5,148 nucleotides of DNA from Bacteroidales bacterium (lineage in GTDB: Bacteria; Bacteroidota; Bacteroidia; Bacteroidales; UBA1715). Numbering within the stretch: position 1 is the stretch's first letter; the number at the start of each line of letters is the position of its first letter. Made by a program: the position numbers and the translations under genes. The notes beneath the pieces were generated by a model. That model had not been told where the DNA came from. It worked only from the letters and a program-made list of their open reading frames with translations, and did not search any database. The stretch spans positions 1 through 5,148 of the forward strand of contig JAFZTG010000064.1 of assembly GCA_017618935.1 (NCBI GenBank), read 5' to 3'. Shown one piece after another: positions 1 to 5,148 of the stretch.

Positions 1-844
1 GCGAAAACAGGTGAAAACGAATTGAAAGACTTGATTTCAATTCTCAATACACAGGAATACATAGCGGACAATTTCAAGATTTTTGATGTAAGCGGTAAAA
101 ATGAAATCACAATCGGCAATTCAATCGACTTCGACATTCAGGTAAAAAATCCACCAAGCACGATTAAATCAGTTGGTCGAAAGAATGGCGACAGATTTAT
201 TCAGTTGGTGAAAACAAACATTGAATCAATCTTTAGCGAATCACGAAACCATCTTTCTACACAATACACTTACAATGTCTATTTCGATCCCAACGCTGTC
301 AAATCAAAAACGATAAAGCCAAGTGTCATTCAATGCGAAACAAGCGATGACCTTCCAGAAGCATCAAGTGATTTAATGCGGAAAAATCGCCTATATCTTG
401 GATATAGACAAGGCGTATATTTGCCAACAGGTAGGACAGAACGCTTTTTCTTGGTTCTATTATTCATATAGCGACTTGGATTGGTGGCGAAATAGAAATC
501 TTTATGATTTTGAATATGGCGTAATGAAAGGTTCAATCATTCTTGATTCTACCATAAGTTCCGCCTATAAGATTTGTTTCATTGACGATATAGACGAAAT
601 AGATTTATCCAGCACATTGAACCTTCAAGACATGTATAAATCGCTTCTCTTGACAGGATTGACTTATAGACTTGCGATTAGATACAAATTGAACGATTGG
701 ATTTCTGTTTTCAAAGAAGATTTCGAGGAACAGAAATCACTTATAAAAAGGATTAATTCTTCAAATAGACCTATCGTGTGGTCAAATATGGAAGGTTCTT
801 TTCTTGAAAATTATTATAACGGAATAAATGGCGTAGGTTGGTAA
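1..844 (+). CDS. Tail adaptor-like protein (P22 gp4 position), 5' partial, with +1 frameshift at CGG 379-381
   Basis: The reading frame is open from base 1, so the start is probably upstream; a TTG at 22 has no convincing ribosome binding site. Frame 1 runs to a stop at 469-471, while a second open stretch in frame 2 runs from 377 to the TAA at 842-844. Reading ATG (376-378), skipping C379 and continuing with GGA gives one protein of at least 280 residues. The join reads DLPEASSDLM-GKIAYILDI and continues into DKAYICQQ, like the short phage structural motif with proline, alanine-serine, then Gly-Lys-Ile and a Tyr-Ile-Cys strand. LTYRLAIRYKLND (window residues 220-232) resembles the conserved helix of gp4-type adaptors, which join the portal to the tail. 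The gp4-like role is inferred from this helix and from lying directly upstream of the gp10-like gene. P22 gp4 is shorter (about 166 residues), so the exact family is uncertain; that the two halves are one gene is much surer. Confidence 0.6.
379..382 (+). other. Putative +1 recoding site 1 (ATG CGG A)
   Basis: The frame 1 to frame 2 switch must occur between 377 (after the frame 2 stop TAA at 374-376) and 471 (the frame 1 stop). The only CGG in that interval is 379-381, and it is in the incoming frame. Skipping C379 gives GGA AAA ATC GCC, that is Gly-Lys-Ile-Ala. An A run at 382-386 offers an alternative: slippage on AAA, or an indel giving Arg-Lys-Ile-Ala. This site alone is therefore ambiguous, but it matches the two other sites. 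Confidence 0.72.
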
Positions 845-2477
845 ATGTCAAAGGTAAGCGTTATTTCAAATTTGATTGGCGACCAAAACAAAGCCAAATT
901 CCCTTCTACAATGGGTTCCGCATTGTCGATAAACATGTATCAGGAATCAAACGGAGAAGTGGTCTATCAAAAGTCCGTTCCACGGTATCAAATGGATTAA
1001 GCAACTTGAAAACACGAAAGAAGGGTGTCATGGTTCTTTCGTTTCTTCCACAGGGCTAGACACGAACAACAACGCCCCTGATGCGTTTTTCGTCATCCAT
1101 TCAAAATTGTATAGAGTGGATTATAAGTGGGCCGTAGAGTGTCTAGGAAGCGTAAATACTGGGTCATACCCGACATTTGCGGAAACAGGTGGTGAACGAC
1201 CACTTCTTTTAATTGCCGATGGTGTAAATCTTTTCTATTACAATCTCAAAGAAGGTGGTTCTCTCCATTACATAAATTTGCCCGACAGAATAAACGAACA
1301 GGGAGCAAAGATAAAGCCCACACATGTTCAAGTCGTTTCGGGTTCCATTATCGTAAACGATAGCGGTAGCGGTTATGCCTATTACTCCATACCATACCCA
1401 CTTTCACAAACGACACGACAAGTTTATAAAATCGTGAATGGAGAAGTTCAATACAAGCCCGACAACATTACGCCAGATACAGAAACAGTCCAAAGCGACC
1501 AATATGTTTTTTTAGACGATTATGGAACGCCACTTTACAAGAATGGCGAATCAAATAGCGATGCCATAAACGCACTTTATGCCATTGGTTCAAACCTAAT
1601 TGTATTTGGCCCTAAATCCATTGAGTTCTGGCAAAGGGGCGACGCAGAACAATACCAAACTTGGGTTAGGACATCTTACACATTCAATAGAGAAGTTGGC
1701 TTAGACTCGCCCAAATCCGTGGCAAGCGTAAACAACAATGTTTGTTTCGTATCTAATGGAATGAACGCTGGAAGGGCTGTATTTGCGATTTCTGGAACAG
1801 AATTTCAAAAGATTTCAGAAACATGGCTTGATGAAATCTTGGATAATTCCGACACGGACAACGCCATAGGATTTGCTTACAGTCGCTCAAATCATGCGTT
1901 CTATGGTCTATACATTCCGAACGCACAAAACAAGAGAAGTCGAACTTTCGTCTATGACTTTTCCACGCACCAATGGGCAGAAAGGTCTTCTCGAAATTTT
2001 GAAACAGGTCGTGATTTGGCATGGAACTTGATTTATCCCGTTTGGTTCGACAATAGAACTGTATTTGGTCACATTGGCGATGGTGAGCTTGTTTATTTGG
2101 ATGATAATTTCCACCGAGAAGAAGTAAACGAGAATGAAAGCGTTTCCCTTATTCGTAGAAGACAATCACCCGTAATTATGAACAATTACCAAAATTTCAC
2201 CTTTGACGAATTGGGTGTAGAACTCAATACAGGATCAATAAACGATTACAGCGTAAATCCAAAGGTTCAGTTGGAAATTTCAGAAGATGGCGGTAATTCT
2301 TTTGGAAATACGGTTCTTGAAGAATGCGGAAAAACGGGACAGTATTTTTATCGTGTCCGTTTTCTCAACTTGGGTGTTCAAAGACTTTGTGTCGTTCGTT
2401 TGACATTTTCCGAAAACATGGATGTCACATTAACAAACGCAAGTATTCGTGTTTCTCCGTTGGGCTTTAGCATGTAG
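845..2477 (+). CDS. P22 gp10-like tail accessory / packaged-DNA stabilisation protein, with +1 frameshift at CGG 983-985
   Basis: The gene starts with ATG at 845, abutting the previous stop (TAAATG), which suggests translational coupling. Frame 2 encodes MSKVSVISNLIGDQNKAKFP and onward to SVP, and would stop at 998-1000 after only 51 residues. Skipping C983 moves into frame 3 and gives SVP-GIKWIKQLENTKEG, then a continuous frame to the TAG at 2475-2477, 543 residues in all. P22 gp10 (472 residues, recalled) has a similar SFPGI segment near its N-terminus. Family-like features in joined numbering are LYRVD at about 88-92, SIEFWQRGDA at 258-267, VGLDSPKSVA at 284-293, ISETWLD at 323-329 and FVYDFSTHQWAER at 368-380. 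gp10 proteins form part of the tail hub below gp4 and help keep packaged DNA inside the capsid. Family assignment is strong. An annotation restricted to the standard code would call only the portion from about 1107 and lose the N-terminus. Confidence 0.85.
983..986 (+). other. Putative +1 recoding site 2 (CCA CGG T)
   Basis: Frame 3 is closed upstream by TAA at 930-932 and frame 2 is closed by TAA at 998-1000, so the switch must lie between 933 and 1000. CGG 983-985 is the only in-frame CGG there; the CGG at 952-954 is off frame. Skipping C983 gives Pro-Gly-Ile, as in the gp10 family. There is no homopolymer here. A proline tRNA on CCA could not re-pair well with CAC, so ordinary P-site slippage is a poor explanation. 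Confidence 0.82.
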
Positions 2478-2481
2478 GGGG
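2476..2481 (+). promoter_or_regulatory. Shine-Dalgarno of the 108-residue gene, overlapping the gp10-like stop codon
   Basis: AGGGGG begins inside the TAG stop (2475-2477) of the gp10-like gene and lies 4 bases before the ATG at 2486. This fixes that start and couples the two genes. Confidence 0.75.
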
Positions 2482-2485
2482 CATT

Positions 2486-2812
2486 ATGAAGAATGGCGAA
2501 ATAAACAACACCACACCGATAGAAAACATGCGAGAAATCCTTAACGGAGCGTATTCCGTCAATACTGTAAACGATTGGTCCGTCATTGTCATTGGTTCGA
2601 ACTTGGAAATATGGGAACTGTTTTGCCCTAAAGAAGGTTCTTATTTGCTCCCATCAAGAGCCGACCAAACCTTGATAGCGAAAGTTTTTAACAACGATGG
2701 TTCGGTTTCTTGTATGGTCGTGAAAATTGGGCAAACCGCTATTTGCGTTTCCCAACCTTGTAAAATCGAAATACAGAAATTGAACACAAAAAATTCAGTC
2801 AATAACGAATAA
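2486..2812 (+). CDS. Hypothetical phage structural-module protein, 108 residues
   Basis: I do not recognise this protein. It starts with ATG behind a good AGGGGG site and ends with TAA. The N-terminal 25 residues are polar, while the middle (DWSVIVIGSNLEIWELF, then LIAKVFNNDGSVSCMVVKIG) has the alternating hydrophobic pattern of beta strands. It has no signal peptide or convincing membrane helix. Its place directly after the gp10-like gene is where P22 carries the tail needle gp26. This protein is far shorter and lacks the long heptad pattern of a needle shaft, so needle identity is not supported. A small beta-rich virion or tail-tip protein is a guess from context. No in-frame CGG codon occurs. 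Confidence 0.75.
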   Translation: MKNGEINNTTPIENMREILNGAYSVNTVNDWSVIVIGSNLEIWELFCPKEGSYLLPSRADQTLIAKVFNNDGSVSCMVVKIGQTAICVSQPCKIEIQKLNTKNSVNNE

Positions 2813-2816
2813 AATT

Positions 2817-2821
2817 GGAGG
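2817..2821 (+). promoter_or_regulatory. Shine-Dalgarno GGAGG of the ejection-protein gene
   Basis: GGAGG lies 7 bases before the ATG at 2829, near-optimal spacing. It supports that ATG over the later in-frame ATG at 2838. Confidence 0.8.
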
Positions 2822-2828
2822 ATAATTT

Positions 2829-3576
2829 ATGGGTGTCATGTCCACAATAGCGAACGCCCTTGGTTTCGGCAATGCCGACCAAGTGAACGATGCGAAAAAA
2901 GCCATAGCTCAAAACAGGGGTTTATGGCAGAACAATTATAACGAAAATCAAGATACATTGAACAAGTATCTTGACACAATTTCACAAGCACACGATGACA
3001 CTTTGAAAAGCCAATACAATCAGGCTAAAACAGATTATGCGAACATCGGTACATACGACCCTTCGAAATTTCAATATGGGAAATCGGTCGAAGACTTCAT
3101 GTCGCCGGCGATGGACATGAGAATTAAAGCGGCAAGTGACGCTATAACAAATTCACAGGCGAACGCTCGGAAATATGTTCAGTTCCGATTATCTAAACGC
3201 ATTAAACGCAAAATCACAAGCTATGGCAAGTGAAGAATACGACAAAGCGTTTAACAGATACGCACAGGACAAAAGTCAGGCTTTACAGGAACAACAATTC
3301 AACGCAAACGAGAAACAAAACGCCTACAAATCAAAGAGCGACTTGTATAAAACCCTTATGAACCAATTAGGGAACGATTACAACACCGACACGACAAACT
3401 GGCTTAATGGTATGGGCGATTATTACGGTGGAATGATTAACGCAAACAACGCATACACAAACGGCATGGCGAATGTGAACACATCACTTGCTAATGCTTC
3501 ATTATCCGAAAATAATGGTGTTGCCGATATGCTCAACTTCGCTCTAAACACATTCAATTCAGTAATGGCTGGATAA
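2829..3576 (+). CDS. Probable ejection / DNA-transfer virion protein (P22 gp7 position), with +1 frameshift at CGG 3168-3170
   Basis: Translation starts at 2829 with a GGAGG site. Frame 3 continues to a stop at 3231-3233, but its last 20 residues turn basic and unlike the rest. Skipping C3168 moves into frame 1 and gives NSQANA-GNMFSSDYLNAL, then a frame open to TAA at 3574-3576, 248 residues in total. The joined segment, with Gly, Phe-Ser-Ser, a Leu-rich helix, ASEEYDKAFNRY and a run of Gln/Asn, matches a pattern I know from podovirus ejection or DNA-transfer proteins. P22 gp7 is of similar size (about 229 residues). The N-terminal part (residues 1-113) is helical and polar; the C-terminal part is Asn/Gly/Ala-rich with YYGGMINANNAYTNGMANVN. 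Such proteins are carried in the virion and released into the host during DNA entry. The one-gene reading is well supported; the exact role is inferred from motif and order. Confidence 0.72.
3168..3171 (+). other. Putative +1 recoding site 3 (GCT CGG A)
   Basis: Frame 1 is closed upstream by TAA at 3145-3147 and frame 3 is closed by the stop at 3231-3233, so the switch lies between 3148 and 3233. The single CGG in that interval, 3168-3170, is in the incoming frame. Skipping C3168 yields Ala-Gly-Asn-Met-Phe-Ser, with Gly where this motif usually has it. There is no homopolymer, and an alanine tRNA on GCT would not re-pair with CTC. Confidence 0.8.
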
Positions 3577-3580
3577 GGAG
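3574..3580 (+). promoter_or_regulatory. Stop codon fused to full Shine-Dalgarno (TAAGGAG)
   Basis: The TAA stop of the ejection-protein gene is the first part of a perfect TAAGGAG site, 8 bases before the ATG at 3589. This supports the next start and tight coupling. Confidence 0.85.
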
Positions 3581-3588
3581 AAAATAAA

Positions 3589-3984
3589 ATGCTAGGAAGT
3601 TGGAATTATTCATTAAACACATTGAACCCAGTTCAAACACAAAACCAAGTCAAATTTGACAATGGAGCTTTACAGAACCATCAACAATCAGGTGACGAAA
3701 GACAGGAAATGCTCAACAGCATTAGAACCATGTTGGATTACAACCCTGATTTGGATACCTCGATGGCTGACGATGAAATTCCAGAATTTGATTCGGAAGA
3801 AGTCAAGAACGAAGTTTCAAAGCAGTTGCTCAATGGTGAGAATTTGGAAAAACTCAAACCGAACGACAGTTCGACCCACATAAATTTCGACCAAAGTGCC
3901 CTTGACAATCACCGTCAAAATGGATTGAAGGGAACCATCAAGGACATGCTCATGAATATGGTTGGCGGAATGATAGCGTTATAA
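3589..3984 (+). CDS. Hypothetical virion-module protein with duplicated FDxxALxNH motif, 131 residues
   Basis: I do not recognise a family. The ATG has a perfect TAAGGAG site and the gene ends in TAA. The protein is acidic in the middle (residues about 60-80, with MADDEIPEFDSEEVKNEV) and has two copies of a short motif: VKFDNGALQNHQQSG at residues 21-35 and INFDQSALDNHRQNG at 98-112. Each copy is followed by a helix-like stretch rich in methionine and leucine. The C-terminus (MLMNMVGGMIAL) is hydrophobic but too short for a secure membrane segment. Placed between two probable ejection proteins, it may be a small virion protein or a chaperone/scaffold for them; the repeated motif would suit binding the same partner twice. 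This is inference. No in-frame CGG codon occurs. Confidence 0.75.
   Translation: MLGSWNYSLNTLNPVQTQNQVKFDNGALQNHQQSGDERQEMLNSIRTMLDYNPDLDTSMADDEIPEFDSEEVKNEVSKQLLNGENLEKLKPNDSSTHINFDQSALDNHRQNGLKGTIKDMLMNMVGGMIAL
3649..3693 (+). repeat. Protein-level motif repeat, copy 1
   Basis: It encodes VKFDNGALQNHQQSG. It matches copy 2 at 3880-3924 in the pattern F-D-x-x-A-L-x-N-H-x-Q-x-G. The DNA of the copies has diverged, so this is an old duplication or convergence held by selection on the protein. Confidence 0.7.
3880..3924 (+). repeat. Protein-level motif repeat, copy 2
   Basis: It encodes INFDQSALDNHRQNG, in the same frame and the same gene as copy 1, 77 residues downstream. The seven shared key residues are Phe, Asp, Ala, Leu, Asn, His and Gln, followed by a shared Gly. 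Confidence 0.7.
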
Positions 3985-3989
3985 GGGGG
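3982..3989 (+). promoter_or_regulatory. Stop codon fused to Shine-Dalgarno (TAAGGGGG)
   Basis: The TAA stop runs directly into a G-rich Shine-Dalgarno, 4 bases before the ATG at 3994. It supports that start and coupled translation. Confidence 0.75.
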
Positions 3990-3993
3990 TTAT

Positions 3994-5076
3994 ATGGCTT
4001 TAAATATACAATGGCAATTTCAAGACCCGATAGATTTTTCAGATGTTCTTACAAGAAACCTTGAAAACAAACAGAAAACATATAACGAAATAGCGAAGAA
4101 CTTGGGCGAAGGTATTCGCAATACTCACGATTATTTGCTGGATAGGGAAATGGCTGATTTGATGGAAAGAGCGAACAATGCTTCTCCAGAAATGAGCGAC
4201 AGCGATTTAGAAAATCAAATCGCTATGAATAGAGCCAAGCGAATAAAGAAGGACAACACAGCACAAATACAGTGGAATTGGCAAAAGAACCGTGAAGACG
4301 CTGAACATAGATTCCAACAGAACTTGAACAACTCAAACGCAAGTCAAACACGAATGAAAGTGAATGGTGCGGCAAACGACATTAGACAAAAGCAAATTTC
4401 AATAGCGAATGACTTTAGGCAAATGACGGCGACCATCGATCCATTCCAAAGAAAGGCTTACGAAGACAAAATTTTGACCGATTTAGACCAGATGAATTTA
4501 GCCTATGAAACATTGGCTAGGTCATACACTCCTGAACAGTTGGCAAGTTTTGGTTTGTCCGATTTGAACGAATACACCAAAAAGATAAAAGACGCCATTA
4601 AACAGGGTCATTTCAGTGCTGATGCGGATTTCGCAAAAGTGGTGGAAATTGAAACCGAATATGAAAAACATGTTCGTTCTGGTGATTTAACAGACAATAT
4701 GAAACAGTCTATGCTCAACCAATTAGAACCATTAATCCAAGGTGGTTCAAAAGAAGCATTCGCACTTAAACAGAAAATCCTTGGTGGTGAAACCGAAAAA
4801 GAAACTCTCACAAGAGAAACAAAGGCGAACGCCCGTTCAAGAGTTATTGGAGCTGGAAACGAAAAAGCGGACGCCGACAAAATGTCATTGGATGAACTTT
4901 TAAGCAAATGGCCTTTGACCAAATACGAACAGAACGCACTTGAAAAGAAATACAGTCCGACAACTCAAAAAGACGATGCCACGAAATATAAGTCTATGGG
5001 AATTTCTGAAAAGAAACTTTGGAAAGCACGAAACGCAAACAAGTTTAATTATTTGAGAAATAAAGGATTGATTTAA
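3994..5076 (+). CDS. Large helical virion-module protein, possible ejection protein, 360 residues
   Basis: No catalytic motif or family is recognised with certainty. The ATG sits behind TAAGGGGG and the frame ends in TAA. The protein is almost entirely polar and helix-forming, with many Lys, Glu, Asn and Gln. It opens with WQFQDPIDFSDVL followed by an amphipathic helix (about residues 15-45) and a long charged helical region with coiled-coil character (about 50-130), including WNWQKNREDAEHRFQQNLNN. A C-terminal basic tail (KLWKARNANKFNYLRNKGLI) might bind DNA or the membrane; this is a guess. There is no signal peptide or membrane span. In the P22 order the gene after gp7 is gp20, an ejection protein, so an injected virion protein is plausible from position and composition only. 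No CGG codon is in frame, although CGA, CGC, CGT, AGA and AGG all are. Confidence 0.75.
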   Translation: MALNIQWQFQDPIDFSDVLTRNLENKQKTYNEIAKNLGEGIRNTHDYLLDREMADLMERANNASPEMSDSDLENQIAMNRAKRIKKDNTAQIQWNWQKNREDAEHRFQQNLNNSNASQTRMKVNGAANDIRQKQISIANDFRQMTATIDPFQRKAYEDKILTDLDQMNLAYETLARSYTPEQLASFGLSDLNEYTKKIKDAIKQGHFSADADFAKVVEIETEYEKHVRSGDLTDNMKQSMLNQLEPLIQGGSKEAFALKQKILGGETEKETLTRETKANARSRVIGAGNEKADADKMSLDELLSKWPLTKYEQNALEKKYSPTTQKDDATKYKSMGISEKKLWKARNANKFNYLRNKGLI

Positions 5077-5077
5077 A

Positions 5078-5148
5078 ATGGCTACAAATAAAGAAAATCT
5101 AATTGACGAACTTGTCGAAACCGCTGTTCTCTATGAACCACAAAGTGA
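5078..5148 (+). CDS. Start of next gene, 3' partial (23 codons visible)
   Basis: The ATG at 5078 comes one base after the TAA of the previous gene (TAAAATG), with a modest AAGGA at 5063-5067. The visible protein starts MATNKENLIDELVETAVLYE and continues off the window. By position it could be another ejection protein or a gp16-like virion enzyme, but nothing in 23 residues shows this. Confidence 0.65.
   Translation, partial: MATNKENLIDELVETAVLYEPQS

Noticed and set aside
382..386. Slippage on the A5 run as a general mechanism
   Set aside because: Re-pairing of a lysine tRNA is possible at site 1, but no comparable run exists at sites 2 and 3, so it does not explain the set.
838..1059. Apparent 73-residue basic protein in frame 1
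   Set aside because: It overlaps the N-terminus of the gp10-like gene in another frame, has no ribosome binding site and no family features. It is a shadow frame.
379..3171. Three random sequencing indels or decayed pseudogenes
   Set aside because: Not formally excluded, but random errors would not all be +1 and all fall on the only three in-frame CGG codons. Sites 2 and 3 are not homopolymers. Outside the joins the genes are intact and motif-conserving.
3175..3576. Separate 133-residue gene starting at ATG 3175
   Set aside because: It has no good Shine-Dalgarno and begins within a motif whose Gly-Asn lies just upstream in the same frame. It is the second part of the ejection-protein gene.
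3656..3883. 75-residue frame inside the 131-residue gene
   Set aside because: A shadow in the +1 frame of a gene with a perfect ribosome binding site; it has no site of its own.
330..4922. Minus-strand open frames at 330-536, 1753-2022, 1908-2165 and 4608-4922
   Set aside because: They are antisense to confident genes, with no ribosome binding sites, no family resemblance and no room for promoters. All are shadows.
1..5148. TGA or TAG reassignment as the recoding in play
   Set aside because: The genes contain no in-frame TGA or TAG that would need reading through. The interruptions are frame changes, and TAG ends the gp10-like gene at a sensible place before a ribosome binding site.
1..5148. 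tRNA genes, CRISPR arrays, insertion sequences, factor-independent terminators
   Set aside because: Looked for by eye; no cloverleaf, spaced direct repeats, terminal inverted repeats or hairpin plus T-run was found in the very short gaps.

Overview
The window is a tightly packed, single-strand block of late virion genes from a tailed phage or prophage with a short tail (podovirus-like). Base composition is AT-leaning. All genes are on the + strand, gaps are 0 to 16 bases, and Shine-Dalgarno sites sit at or inside the preceding stop codon. The host cannot be named from this sequence. All visible stops are TAA or TAG.

Layout: (1) bases 1-844, the 3' part of a tail adaptor-like gene, compared with P22 gp4 mainly on position. 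(2) 845-2477, a P22 gp10-like tail accessory / packaged-DNA stabilisation protein, the best recognised gene. (3) 2486-2812, an unrecognised 108-residue protein. (4) 2829-3576, a 248-residue probable ejection / DNA-transfer protein (P22 gp7 position). (5) 3589-3984, an unrecognised 131-residue protein with an internal duplicated motif. (6) 3994-5076, a 360-residue helical, charged protein, possibly another ejection protein. (7) 5078 onward, the first codons of another gene. The order adaptor, gp10, small protein, ejection proteins parallels the P22 tail and injection module.

The outstanding observation is that three of these genes (1, 2 and 4) are each split by a change of reading frame. All three changes are +1, and each falls exactly on a CGG codon. 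CGG occurs about 32 times as a trinucleotide on the + strand, but only three copies are in the frame of a gene, and these three are the breakpoints. Skipping the C of each CGG, so that GGN is read as glycine, restores one long protein in every case and puts glycine where the related phage families lead one to expect it: LM-GKIAYI, SVP-GIK and NA-GNMFSS. This looks like systematic +1 recoding at CGG (a four-base CGGN codon, or an unassigned CGG that triggers a shift), not three random indels or pseudogenes. The mechanism and the decoding tRNA cannot be seen in this window.

If this is right, the adaptor, gp10 and the ejection protein can only be made full-length where CGG is decoded in this way. 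That could be a property of the host or could be supplied by the phage late in infection.
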